In this document: one piece after another, positions 36,657 through 48,049 of the stretch
Position numbering within the stretch: position 1 is the first letter of the stretch
Layout of the letters: each line of letters starts with the position of its first letter
Assembly: GCA_023055355.1 (NCBI GenBank)
Contig: JALJCS010000002.1
Span: forward strand, 88,871,001 to 88,935,000
Reading direction: 5' to 3'
DNA: 64,000 nucleotides
From: Agelaius tricolor
Taxonomy: Eukaryota; Chordata; Aves; Passeriformes; Icteridae
The notes under the pieces: model-generated
The model's input: the letters and a program-made list of their open reading frames with translations, nothing else
The model's database searches: none
What the model was told of the DNA's origin: nothing
Made by a program: the position numbers and the translations under genes

Positions 36657-37469
36657 TGTTACTTGAGATGTTCACCCCATCTGCTGCAGCTGTTGGTACA
36701 GAAAGATGCAGGACACTCCACAGACAATGGAGATGCTCAGATATGCTCTGGCATCCCAAATGCCATTCTATGTTCAAAAAAATTCATTTGAGCCTTTGAT
36801 ATTCTCGGTACAATTTTGCCTGTGAGGTTAACCTTGGTGTCTGTTGGTTAAAGGCTGTGAGAATTTGTAAAGAGTGGATGAACTACCAGCAGACTGTGAG
36901 GGTCAAAAGCATTCTCAGTCCTGATAATGGCAAACAGAGAGGACCTGGAGGAAATACAGACCTTTCAGCTTGGCTTAAATGCACAATAGATTTCTTGATC
37001 AAATAATCAGAACAGCCATGTGTAAGAATTTGGAAAATAAGGAGTCAGATAAGAAGAAGTACCTATGTGCCAAGAATTAAATCCTGATAGAACCTGCCCA
37101 GTTTCCTTCCAAAACTGGACAGAATTTCACACATCAGCAAAGAAGTTTTGGATTTCATACAGTTTAATTGGCACAACTATATTATAAATAAGAACAAGTG
37201 CAGTATAAACAAAATCATACATAGCAGGTGCAGATATAGTGAGACACCTGCACTTCACCCTAGTAGTGTTCACAGGTCAGGACTTTTATCAGCAGTTCTT
37301 TGCCAATTTGAAAGAAAAATGTATTGGGTGTGGTCCCATCCTTCTGTTCAGGGTTTAACAGTGAGATTTAATGAATTTTCAAGTGGTGTGAAGGCACTGC
37401 TGAGCCTCTTTGAGAGCTGTTATGATCCCATTACTGAGAGATGCCTCTACCAGAATTAAGGTGCAAATG
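36657..37469. other. Possible ancient LINE remnant and unrecognised DNA
   Basis: Around 36930-37110 the order 'gaggacctggaggaaatacagacctttcagctt ... atttcttgatcaaataatc' is reminiscent of the CR1 reverse-transcriptase region before the active site, but stops and divergence prevent a firm call. The rest is unrecognised, with frames up to 103 codons. Confidence 0.25.
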
Positions 37470-38040
37470 AGCCAACATGTCAAAGTCAATAGTACAGATT
37501 TTATTTAACAGTAAATTTTAGAGGTGGTATAGATAAACTAAAAGAAATTGAAAATGGGTGGAGAGAGAGAAAGCGAGTGAGAAAGAGACAGATTAGGTTG
37601 ACAGATATGACAGCCTTTGGATCCAGCAGCATCCTGTTGGTCCTTCTTCACCCTGGGCTTCTTGATGGGGATCCTGAGGTTGTTCAAAACTTTTCACAAT
37701 TTTTAGATACTAGCAAAGGAAGGAACTAATGCTTATTTGCTAAACAGTATATTGGTTAAATTATTCCCTCATTTCTAGCACTGATTAGCCCTATGCCCAG
37801 TCCTTCTCTCTTCCTGACTGAGTTTCTTTGAGTCAGTGGGTTGTGGGAGCCCCCTCCTGCTGGAATTACCTTTCACATCCTCAGGGCTGATTTCAGCACA
37901 GTTGCTGAGTTGCTTCCCTTGTGGCATCATTGTACCCACCATCAGTGCTCCCCTGGGCCTGAGGTGGGACAACAGCAGCACCTTTACCTTATTGCCAACA
38001 GGTGGCTTAATTTACTGTCCAAGTTCCAGGAATCCATGGA
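37470..38040 (-). mobile_element. Probable LTR in reverse orientation
   Basis: The plus-strand text begins with GATTTTATTTAACAGTAAAT, the complement of a polyadenylation region (minus-strand AATAAA at 37505-37500). It continues through a purine-rich GA stretch (37559-37590) and a block (GATATGACAGCCTTTGGATCC onward) resembling a passerine LTR known to me. Ends and TSD were not resolved, so the coordinates are approximate. No retroviral coding sequence is attached. Confidence 0.4.
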
Positions 38041-38051
38041 GGTAGATTTGA

Positions 38052-38076
38052 GGGGAAGAGGTGGGAGGGGGGAGGG
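38052..38076 (+). other. G-quadruplex-type motif
   Basis: Four G-runs (GGGG, GGG, GGGGGG, GGG) separated by loops of 7, 1 and 1 bases fit the G3+N1-7 quadruplex pattern. Formation was not tested. Confidence 0.6.
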
Positions 38077-38107
38077 TTCCCATGGTAGCAGGTGCCATCT
38101 GGCCCTA

Positions 38108-38196
38108 GGGGTGATAGGATATCACCCTTATCACGTATGGGGTGATACCATAAGTGCTGGCATCACCCCAGGCACATATGGCTTGGGGTGATACCA
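38108..38196. repeat. Hairpin cluster built on GGGGTGATA
   Basis: A perfect 8-bp stem GGGTGATA/TATCACCC with a 3-base loop spans 38109-38127. A second stem, GGGGTGATACC with GGCATCACCCC (one mismatch, 9-base loop), spans 38139-38169. The 13-mer TGGGGTGATACCA occurs at 38138 and again at 38184, each preceded by CAC(G/A)TATGG, so an older tandem duplication of about 41-46 bp underlies the cluster. No known family is recognised. Confidence 0.75.
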
Positions 38197-38459
38197 ACAA
38201 TATGTGCACACACAGTTTTCCACAGTGGGAGCCCTTGCCTGGATGCACCACCCAGGATGTGCCAGATCCAGAGCCAGCACCACCCTCCTGCTCCATTCTG
38301 CAAAGTCCTTCTGTGGCCTTAGCAGTGTTTGAGACAGGCAACTGTGATGTTTTTTGAAGTCTTTACAGAACAAGGTCAAATTTGCAGATGATCGTGACAT
38401 TTGAAATATGCAGGGTGTAATTCAATATGAACACATGCAGGACAGGAAGAATTGACTGT
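38197..38459. other. Unrecognised non-coding DNA
   Basis: A short stretch with overlapping frames of 60-89 codons on both strands and no recognised element. Confidence 0.4.
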
Positions 38460-38650
38460 ACAAACACAACATATGGACCAAGGCCCCAGGGAGCAGCTAT
38501 TCAGAAAAGGGGATGGGGATGTGGTGAGTCACAAGCTGGAGATGAGTCAACAATGTCCTGGTGTGTGAAAAAGCAAAAATGATCCTGGGCTTTGTGAAAA
38601 GCAGCATGCAGCCTACAGAGGATGTGAGGCTGCAGACCCTGCTGAAGATA
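38460..38650 (+). mobile_element. CR1-like LINE fragment, ORF2 C-terminal part
   Basis: The sense strand reads like the CR1 segment just before the end of ORF2: the encoded phrase HKLEMSQQC matches the usual xKLxMSQQC motif of avian CR1s. The following bases (GATCCTGGGCTTTGTGAAAAGC) correspond to the AxGILGCI segment. A stop follows the motif, so it is dead. The boundaries are approximate. Confidence 0.6.
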
Positions 38651-39661
38651 TTGATTACTATTTGTAATCATATAAGTGCTGGCTGACAGGTAGTAGGAGC
38701 AGCTCTTGCAGAGGATGTGATCAGGGTTTGCCTGAGATAATGCCATGGAGATCAGGGGGATGTCACAGGGAGAACAGTCCTGCAAAACCAGGGTAAGGGA
38801 AACAAATTTATTAAACACAGGGTGTGCAGCACCCTTTGCCAGGAATGGAACGTGTACTTTTCTAAATTATACAAAATAACACAGGATTGTTTTTACTGGT
38901 GTATAATATTAGGTTATAGGATAAAAGGCTTTTCTGCACATGCAGAGAGGACCCCAGGAGCACAAGGGCAATGGGAGAGCCCCAGCACACGTCTTGGTCA
39001 GAGACACAATCTGCACAAGATGTGATGAACTGACCACAGCCCCCATTCCCTGTCCCCCTGTGCAGTGCAGGGGAGGAGGTAGAGGATTTGGGAGTGAATT
39101 TGAGCCTGTGGAGAAAGGAGGAGTTGGAGGAAAGGTGTTTTAAAATTTAGCTTTTATTTCTCATTATCCTACTCCGAATGGATTTGTAATAAATTAATTT
39201 CCTCAAGACAAATCTGTGTTGTGCGTGATGGTATTTGGAGAGTGCTCCTCACTCCCTGCCCTAATTTTGACCCTCAAGCCTTTGTTATATTTTCTCCCCC
39301 ATCCAGATGAGGAGGGCAGTGACAGATAACCCTTGGTGGGAACCTTTGGTTGGGCACCAGAGTCAACCCACCAAACCCATAAACCCTGAATTCTTTGCAC
39401 CAAACCAAGCCTGTGGCCATGCTGTGAAAAGTGAGACTGTGGGTCAATGGACACAGAACACTGACAGCAGATGACAACAGCCACCAGAGAACATCTTTCC
39501 TCATGCAGCCCTTGCAGGACCTCAGCTGGTGGCTGCTTTGGGTAATTTAGGAAAGAAATAGGTCTAATGGGGGAAAGAAAAAGAATGCTGGATTTTTAAT
39601 TTCAGCATGAGCTGTTCTGGCGAGAACACTGCCTGTGAGAATTGTAAAGCCCACATTGCTC
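38651..39661. other. Unrecognised DNA, possibly old LTR debris
   Basis: On the minus strand, TTTAATAAATTTG (about 38820-38805) and CCTTTTATCC (about 38932-38923) could be the polyadenylation signal and TATA box of a very old reverse LTR, but no ends are visible. A GC-richer patch at 38.95-39.15 kb has no recognised content. Confidence 0.25.
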
Positions 39662-39707
39662 AGAGATATCAGAGATATCGATGATCTAACAAGCAGGTTA
39701 GATCATC
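39662..39707. repeat. 11-bp perfect hairpin next to a 9-bp direct repeat
   Basis: GATGATCTAAC (39680-39690) and its exact complement GTTAGATCATC (39697-39707) are separated by the 6-base loop AAGCAG. Immediately upstream AGAGATATC occurs twice in tandem-like order (from about 39663 and 39671). No known element is recognised. Confidence 0.8.
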
Positions 39708-42700
39708 ATCTGCCAGGATGGCTTAGCTAAAGCTGATCTTGTCTTTGGTGAGTCAAAACATGCTAAAAAGTTGATAAGGTTCCCAGTCACTGACAGAGTG
39801 CAGTGAAGACAGACACCAATTCCCTGCAACAGCTTTCACAGAGAATGATGATACAAAAACAGTCGTGTAAGGAGCCAAGGCAGACTTGCCCTGATGGGAA
39901 ACATTCCTAATTGCATCTGGTTTCAGACCTGTGTGAGGCAGGCTGCCTTCCTTGCCAAAAGCATTTGAGAGCTGCACTAAATTAAAGCAGAAGTATGCAA
40001 AGTTCAAACCACACAATCTAGAAAATCATATTTCATGTACACCAAGCACGTTTCAAAATCAATGACAACCATCTAAAGCAGGCAGGAGATCATTCTAATA
40101 CTCACAACTGCAATGGATTTATTGGCTAAAAACTACACTGATATGGAAATAATGTTTCATATTGCAGAAAATAGTCTATCCATTTCATTTCTGAAGAAAT
40201 ATTTATTTCAAATCCTACATACAGTGGAACAAAATATGTGATAATAGATCTGGGCCAGCAAAAAATGCATATAAGTAAATTTGGCTTTTTGCCTAGGACT
40301 TGAGAGGACTGTCAGAAGATGAAGTAAATGCTAGGGCATCAGATGCTAAACCCAACAAAGAGTGCAGAGTATTTCTTGCAGAGTATTTTACACATTTAAA
40401 AAACAGATGCTACTTCTGTCTCTTTTTTTTTTTAGTATCAGCCTCATGTGAAGATACAGATGCAGCTTTAGAAAGAAAAGTAGCCAAATATCAACAGTGG
40501 GGTAGGCAACACAGGCTGTTCTACACAGCCTGAGCTCATGATTTCCTTACAAGGTGCTCAGGCTCCAATTTGTGGAAAGGACACTCTACCCTGTACAAAA
40601 ACTAAAAGGTTGTAAAAGGTCAGACAGGCCATTAAATGCTGTCAAGGAGTGCCTGTGGAATTGTCTGTAGTATCCTGTCTGATATCAGACTCTGGAAAGG
40701 TCTCTGCAGCAGGGCCAGGGATCTGCCCACCCCACCCAGCAAAGCCTCACACGTTTGCTCTCCCATGTGACTTTCACAGAAAATGCCTCATCCAGGTGAT
40801 GGGGATGCAGGTTTGAGTCCTCTCACCCTGGGCAGGGAATGGAATGGAGCTCTCCCAGACTCTGGACGTGCTGTGGAAGGGGCACTCAATGTCCAGCATT
40901 GATCCAACAGAGGTGAGGCAACATGGGTGCTGTCTCTGCAAGAAGACCAAGTGCTCTGGTCTGCCAAGACCAACAAGGATGACATTGCATCAGCACTTCC
41001 AGTTGCTTTGTTTGCATCCAGGCTGCCCCCAGCCAGCATGAAAAACATCCTTCATCTCCAGCATGGAAAACATCCTTCATCTCCAGCAGAGCTCTCCCAC
41101 CCCCAGAGAGAGAGCCTGCTCCCAGAGATGGCATTTTGTGGAGGCACCAGAGCTATCTCTGTCCCCTGGCCATACAGATCTTAATGGACCTCAAACAAAC
41201 TGTTCTAAGAAAGGTTAATGACTGCAGGTAGGGAAAGAACTAGTGGAAATAAACATTTTTAGCAATGCCTGGCAGTAAGTTAGGAGAAATCAAAGTTCCT
41301 CATCTCTGATCACTTTCCCAGCAGAGATGAGCAGTGGAAATACCAAACAAGACACATAAACGGTAAAAAGCAAGATTTTTAAAGCCTCAGTACAGTTTTA
41401 ATAATCCCAGGTGTTATTAATAGCATCACTATGGGCATTTATTTTCCCCACACTGAAAGAAGAACTTTAATCCCCTATTGATTGAAGCTAAAGTGCAGGA
41501 CACACTGCCATTTACATGATTGATTCACATACCTTGAGGGAATCAAGTCATCTGTAAACCAAATTTTTTTTTCCTTTACAGGTCCCTGTTAGATAAATGT
41601 CTCTGTAAGCAAAATATCTTTAAATTAAGGGCAAGAGGTGAAGTACATTGCCAGCAAAAGCAGGCAGGACTTCAGTGAAAAAGTGGAAAATCTGACCTGA
41701 TAAACTGATTTCCTTGAGTTGTGAGAAGGTAATTCAGACTCAAGAATAATAAACTTAAAACTGAGAAATTACATGATTCCATGCAGAAGATACACTTGGA
41801 AGAAAGTGATATTCGCCTCTTATATATATTAAAAATTCATTTTCCCCAAAAGAACAGGTTATTGAAAAAGCCCAATCTAGTGTCTAATTCAAACAGCTGG
41901 GATGTATTCTGGTTTTCAGAAGGTGACAAACGTTCCCCCTACTGAAACAACTCTCTTCACTCAGACATAAAATGAGAAGCTTGAATATCCTGGTCACTTC
42001 TCGAAAGGAAGACTGGAAACCTGTTCAGAAAGTGCAGATAAATCACCTAAGGAATAAAGCCAGGAGGAGGAGAATGCCCTAGGGGCCTCTGGTGTGTGCT
42101 CGAGATCGACATCTCCCAAAGTGTTCTCTTTGAAACCTTTCAAACCTTGTCTTTGGAACATGTCAAAGTTTCTCCAGTCTCTTGACAAACAGCGTTTTTA
42201 CTACATTCAGCTCAGCAGGGAAAGTGTGATAACTTAGAAGGATGAAATTCAAAAGCATTTCTGGTTCATTTGAAATAGCAGCAGCCATGACTAGGTAATA
42301 GAAAATAAAGTTCTTTTCATTGCTGTGAATCCCAATGATGCCGTCTCAGTCAGGAGTGATAATGTTTGATTTTTCTTCTATGTTTGTCATGCAGGGACTG
42401 AGTGCCTTGAGGGAGGGAATGAAACAACAGCTCCCAGCATTCAGAGAGCTATATATTTATTTATATGCTGAACAACAAGGCTAAGGAGTTGTGGATTTAA
42501 TGCAAGGAGGCTTTCAACCTACAGCACTCACAGCCATGAGCAAAGTAATTCAATAATGTAAAGTTTTGATCTGGCTGGTGTAAAAATCAAATTTTGATAT
42601 TCTCATTGAAGTGCAAGTGGGTGACCATTGTCCACCCCAAGAGTGGACAGGAGCCTGTCGGGTTCCAAGGCTGGCCTGTGCCTGTCCTACCACCAATGGA

Positions 42701-43809
42701 TCATGTCAAAGTGGTGAAGAATGGTGTCACATTACAGAGACACCTCTTTGCCAGCTGCACGTGCAAACCGGTGTGAGCAAAAGATTGCTCATTATAGAAT
42801 TTCCCCCCTCACACTTTTTTGTGTATTACTGATGGCAGAGCTAAAGCAGTTGAGGACTGCCCTGTACACAGTATTTCCCAACAGGGTAAGTTGCAAGGAA
42901 AGTATTATTATTGGAAGGCACTTGTACAAAACAAGGTAAACAAACCACTTCTTCATTTTCCTAGAGAGAACAAATTTCACTTATTACACCACTACAAAGC
43001 ACTCTTGTTAAATTTAGCTACAGAGATGATTTCTCTGTCTAGTCGCACCAACGTTCTGGCCACTGGGCCAGGGGGTGGGTGAGGCAGCTTTTAGGAAACT
43101 ACTCATGTTTCCAAAGCCATGCTGGAAGGAGCCTGGTTATTTAGTTCAATTCCCTTCTTCCTAAGTTTTCATTTTTATGCATTCTTGTGCAGCCGTGTCT
43201 CAGCTGGATATAACAGTGCCAACATTTTGAAAGGAAAATTGCTTTCTGTTTCTCATTGTATTTCATGCATATAGCATCCCTTACAATCCAAAAATGCAAC
43301 TCAGGTCTTCTCTGCTTTTCCAGATCCATGGTCCTTATTGTCATGTCCAAGGGATCAGGAATTGCACTAGCATAGGGTAGGACTGAGAAAAGAAGGATGG
43401 CATTTCTGCCTACCTTCTGCATGCTGAGGAGGACTCATTTAATTTTAAAATTATTTGGAAAAAAGCAATGTGTATCTGAAAATTTAGTGCAATGAAACCA
43501 AACTGAATGAATGAACAAGTGTCAGTTTTTCCTGTAGCTGGCAGCACTGTATATTCATTTCTACTTGTTTATCACTCAGAATAATGCAAAGAAAGCTTTA
43601 TTATCTACTACCAAGAATGGTTTATCATGTCTGTTTAAATGGCTGTAAAAGAGCTCTTGGAGAAGCGTGGAGCTCTATTTATGTTATAGGCAACACTGCA
43701 GTAGCAAAAGGCACATTTCTGCAAACTTCTGGTAGGAGGTGAAGATTTTACTTTTCCTTTTAAAACAAATCTGTACTTAACATTGTCAGAAGGTACCAGA
43801 CAATGCCAT
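39708..43809. other. Mostly single-copy non-coding DNA
   Basis: About 4 kb without a recognised transposon. It contains a possible exon-like segment at 40436-40501 (weak, see findings) and a 25-bp tandem duplication at 41037-41086. Frames reach 93 codons, without domain signatures. Confidence 0.4.
41037..41086. repeat. 25-bp tandem duplication
   Basis: Two adjacent 25-bp units (41037-41061 and 41062-41086), each ending in ACATCCTTCATCTCCAG, differ at one position. Recent local duplication. Confidence 0.88.
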
Positions 43810-44352
43810 TGTTATAGGTGAATAATGAGATGATTGGCTCTCACAATTAAAAGATAACTATTGTGTGAATATTAATAAAAGCTTTAGTGATGTATAGTTA
43901 TGTTATTGTAGTTTAGATGTCCTCTATTCTCCCCATGGTTCCTTTCCCCCCCTGTACTGTTGCCATCAGACAGCCGGGGTTGTCTAGGACAGGTACAAAC
44001 AAGGCATGCACAGGTGTCCCTGGCATGGGGCAGATGGGAATGGAAAAGCTTGGTGCTTGGGGGTGAGGCATGGCAACACCTGACCTCCAATCAAGGTACA
44101 GGAAAGCAGTTTCCACCGGTAAATGGCAAAGAAGAGCTGACTGACAGACTTTGGGAGGGGCCAGTGCTGGCTGATGCAAGCCCCAGGGGTATAAAAGACT
44201 GAGCATGCATCTTGAAGATGAACCAGCCATGGGGTATGCATGAGGGGCAGATCCCAGTGCTGCAGCTTTTTCCTTATGTAGTCCTTTGTTGTCGTTTTGT
44301 TAAGGTTTAATAAACCTTTTTACATTTTCAAAGTGAGCAGTTGTCTCTCACA
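43810..44352 (+). mobile_element. Solo LTR, family X (copy 1)
   Basis: A complete 543-bp LTR from TGTTATAGG to CTCTCACA. Internal promoter parts are readable: TATA box TATAAAA at 44190-44196 and polyadenylation signal AATAAA at 44309-44314. CCAT lies on each side (43806-43809 and 44353-44356), a 4-bp TSD typical of class I (gamma-type) retroviruses. No internal genes follow. A second copy of the family, in reverse orientation and shorter, lies at 48318. Confidence 0.87.
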
Positions 44353-44701
44353 CCATACCATAAATCCTATATTCATCTGTCCATAAACAGCCCCCATGCC
44401 TGGGGACTGCTCCTCCTTGTCTCCCTTGCCCTCCCTGGTGGAAGGGCGTGCAGGCAGCATCTCCTCCTTACAGGGAGCCTGCAGGACCATGCGTATCCCC
44501 CTCTGTGTGCCTCTGCCCTACCCCGTGAGATACAGCACTGCCAGGCTGCTCTGTGCTCAGCACAGGCATTTACAGCACATTTCACCTCACTCTGATTTAT
44601 ATCACAGCCTTTTCTTACACTCCTGTGAAGATTATCCTCACTGCTCCTAAGGGAGGTCATCCAATAAAACAAGTCCTCAGAACAAGTGTCAAGTATGAAC
44701 T
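44353..44701. other. Spacer between LTRs X1 and Y1
   Basis: Unrecognised, GC-richer DNA of 349 bp. It does not visibly match the 268-bp spacer at 48050-48317 that separates the partner LTRs, which argues against one inverted segmental duplication of the whole arm. Confidence 0.45.
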
Positions 44702-45338
44702 TGTGAAAAATGCCTATCACTTGTTTTTTAAATTTTAAAAGTTTAATAGTAACAAAATGGTTATGAAAATAGTAATATAATTAGAGTAATAAATATTTGG
44801 ACAATCAGGATTTAGGACAATACAAGACAATAGAAACAAAGAGTTACGGATGGTTTGGGTCCCTTTTTCTGGGCAAAATGAGCCCGAAAAAGGACCCACA
44901 CTAACAGAGGATTAACCCTTAAAAACAACAGCCTATTGCATATTCATACACCTCATACATGATGCATAAATTCCATTCAAACACAGGATTCTGTCTGGGC
45001 AGTGTCAAATTCTTCCTCTTAATCCTAACAGTGTCTTCATGGCTGAGCGAGGCGGGACGAAGTTCATTTCTTCTGATAATGGGGCAATAAATTCTCTTTC
45101 TCTGAAAGATTCAGGTGTCCTGTGGCTGCTACCTTGCTGTGAGTCCTTTCTTTAAAAAAAGTATCTTACATAGCATAGTTTCTTTTTTAACATTTTGTTA
45201 TAACCTAAAACTATATTTAACACATTACTTAAGAAGATTAATACAGCATTACTTTCTAACATAACACATATAATATTCATTTTAATATTTGCAAAAAGCC
45301 AATCATAAAATAACGCATTTTTCAAAAACCCTATAACA
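44702..45338 (-). mobile_element. LTR, family Y (copy 1, reverse)
   Basis: In minus orientation this is a copy of an approximately 620-bp LTR whose other copy lies at 47427-48049. Both share long near-identical stretches, for example GCATCATGTATGAGGTGTAT, GTTAGGATTAAGAGGAAGAA and GACTCACAGCAAGGTAGCAG on the LTR sense strand. The sense strand ends in GGCATTTTTCACA. The 5' end could be at 45324 (TGAAAAATGCG) or 45338 (TGTTATAGGG). No TSD was found. This copy keeps CpGs (GAGCGAGGCGGGACGAAG) that are lost in its partner, so it appears younger or less methylated. Confidence 0.85.
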
Positions 45339-45597
45339 AACCATCCCATCCAGGGGCCCTCTGCCACCTCCAGTGGTTCTGCTGCTGCCATTTTCTGCTT
45401 TCTCCCACTTGGTTACACCACAGATGAGCTCAGATGCTTGTCTGCAGCTGGATGGCACAGGAGTGAGGAGGAGAAGGAATATGTGAGTTATTTTGTAAAC
45501 CGAGGGTTAGAGAGGACCAGGAACAAACAAAAGCTTGACAGAAAACCAACATGAACTGGAAGACAGACATACAGAACATCTCTCTTGAGGCATCCAA
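45339..45597. other. Unrecognised spacer
   Basis: A 259-bp stretch between LTR Y1 and the family K LTR. On the minus strand a frame enters from here into LTR Y1 (45391 to 45152) with membrane-like hydrophobic residues, but it is only 79 codons and is probably a by-product of the LTR sequence. Confidence 0.4.
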
Positions 45598-46006
45598 TGT
45601 CATATTCACATTCTCTGAAAAATCCCTTTGTCCAGGATTTTTCTCCTGGGAAGCTGAGAAGCCTCAGAGAAAAAGACAAACAATAATTATCTCATTTGCT
45701 TCTCCCATGTTTTGCTCCTTTGGAATGTGTTTGGAGATTGTTTCCCAACAGGTGATTGTTTCATTGAGTTTCTGTGAATTATTTTGACTTATTGGCCAAC
45801 CAGTGTCAAGCTGTGTTGGGGTCTGGAGAGAGTCAGGAGTTTTCATTATTATCTTTTTAGCTTTCTATAAGTATCCTTTCTGTTTTCTTTAGTACAGTTT
45901 AGTATTCTTTAATATAATATAGTATCATAAAATAATAAATTAGCCTTCTGAGAACCTGGAGTCAGATTCATCCTTCCTTCCTTCATCGGGGCCCGCAAAT
46001 ACAATA
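45598..46006 (+). mobile_element. Solo LTR, family K subtype A (copy 3)
   Basis: A 409-bp LTR from TGTCATATTC to ACAATA with the same landmarks and subtype A variants as the copy at 29055. The TSD is an exact 6 bp, ATCCAA at 45592-45597 and 46007-46012, which also proves that the element ends in TA and not in the canonical CA. It sits between the two inverted family Y LTRs. Confidence 0.93.
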
Positions 46007-47426
46007 ATCCAAGCACAAAACATTCACACCCCAAAAGGGTCCCCACAGTGACCCATAAATGGCAATTTTGGGAATGAGGAATCAGATCTTCCATTTCCCC
46101 CGTGTTTCACTGGAAGCAGTTATAAAACATCTCCAGCATTACAAGTGCACCTCAGACACAAAAGAGGTGGAAAAGGGGCTAATTTTAACCCATTAAGAGT
46201 TTTCAGGCTGCCAGACTCAAGTCATGTGTCTGTGTGAGGGTGAAATACAAAGAAGGCACCTAAGAGTACTTGAGAAAATTAAAGGCTAGCACAAGCACAT
46301 CACAAATTCAAAGAAATCCTGCAGCTGGGATTTAGAAGAGCACTGGTATAAAGTAATAGCTTATAAATCCTTGATTCCCTGAAAAATACTAATGCCAGTC
46401 ATCTCAAGCTTTTTACTTATTGCCTGCCTACACATCTGCCTTTCAGTTTGAGCATTTAAGGAAAAACTTCTCTGGACAACAGAGTGTGATTAAACTTTAA
46501 AATCCAATTCATGACACAATCTTATTTACTTTTTAAAGAGAATAAATAGTATTCCACTTAAAATTCAACAACAGAGCAGACCCTCTTTTGCCAATTTGCA
46601 CAACATGAGAAATTTTTTTGGGGGGGTAGGGAAAAAGAAAAATTACATAATTGGAAGGGGCTGGCAGGGTGGGGAGAGAAAAACTTTGTTGTGTTTAGGG
46701 TTTTATACAGAGGCTTTTATAAAGGGAGAAAGATCCAAAACATATTTTGGGGAAAAACTGTGCAGAATCTGTTCAGAGCCCAGGCTGTGCCACTCCAACT
46801 CTGCTCACTTATTAAACAGAGATGGAAGCAACAACGCCAGAATGCTCCATCTTCTGATTATAAAAAGAAAATAAGAGTGGAAGGAATTGTTATCACTGTA
46901 TTTGCAGCACAGCAGGCTGACTTTTTTCTTTTCTTTTTCTCCTAACTTACTTGTACAAGTGCTCCATTAATAATTCATGCTGCTTCTAAACGGCAGGGCA
47001 GCCCTGCTGCTTTGTCACATCTCACAATGGCTGAGTGACAACTGGCTCTGACTCCAGGCCACTGTCTTTGACTATCTGCCGGGAGAGACACATCACTGTC
47101 CTTCCTTTGTCATTCCATCCCTGACATGGTGGTGACAAGTGCTGGCCTGGCTGTCATTCCCTTCGCCCTCAGATAACAGCATCTGCCACCTTTCAATGCA
47201 GGCTCTGCACTCCTGTGCCCCAAGGAAGGAGATATATGTTAATGCTGCTGCTGCTGACTGCTGGTCTGCTTCTGCTGGTTGTTTTTCCCCTGGATACAAA
47301 TTTGGATTGACCATGCTTCAAAAAGCACAGAGTTTAAATGCTGCTCTGGGACCAGCACCCAGCTAAAGCCCATAGGATAATGGTGTCCTCAAGGTGGTGA
47401 GAGGGGAAAAAAAGGCTCTTTTTTTA
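46007..47426. other. Single-copy DNA between inverted LTRs
   Basis: About 1.4 kb without retroviral gene similarity, exon or RNA gene. Frames are at most 92 codons. There is a G-run at 46619-46626 and a T-run near 47419, just before LTR Y2. Confidence 0.45.
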
Positions 47427-48049
47427 AGAAAAATGTGTATTTTATGATTGGCTTTTCACAAATATTAAAATGAATATTATATGTGTTATGTTAGAAAGTA
47501 ATGCTGTATTAATTTTCTTAAGTAGTGTGTTAAATATAGTTTTAGGTTATAACACAATGTTAAAATAGAAACTATGCTATGTAAGATACTTTTTTTAAAG
47601 AAAGGACTCACAGCAAGGTAGCAGCCACAGGACACCTGAATCTTTCAGAGAAAGAGAATTTATTGCCCCATTATCAGAAGAAATGAACTTCTTCCTGCCT
47701 CACTCAGCCTGAAGATGCTGTTAGGATTAAGAGGAAGAATTTGACACTGCCCAGACAGAATCCTGTGTTTGAATGGAATTTATGCATCATGTATGAGGTG
47801 TATGAATATGCAACAGGCTGTTGTTGTTAAGGGTTAATCCTCTGTTAATGTGTGTCCTTTTTCAGGTTTATTTTGCCCAGAAAAAGGTACCCAGACTGTC
47901 CATAACCTTTTGTTTCTATTGTCTTATATTGTCCTAATCCAAATTGTCCAAATTATTATTACTTTAATTATATTGCTATTTTCATAACTATTTCTTTATC
48001 ATTAAACTTTAAAAAAATTAAAAAAACAAGTGATTGGCATTTTTTCACA
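47427..48049 (+). mobile_element. LTR, family Y (copy 2, forward)
   Basis: A forward copy of the LTR found in reverse at 44702-45338, aligned over its full length by eye with few differences. Its first bases read AG where copy 1 has TG. The 3' end is GATTGGCATTTTTTCACA. CpG sites of copy 1 are TpG or CpA here, indicating an older or more heavily methylated copy. No clear TSD was found. Confidence 0.85.

Noticed and set aside
45152..45391. 79-codon minus-strand frame with membrane-like segments, considered as an envelope remnant
   Set aside because: Most of it lies inside the LTR Y sequence, it is short, and the hydrophobicity follows from T-rich DNA.
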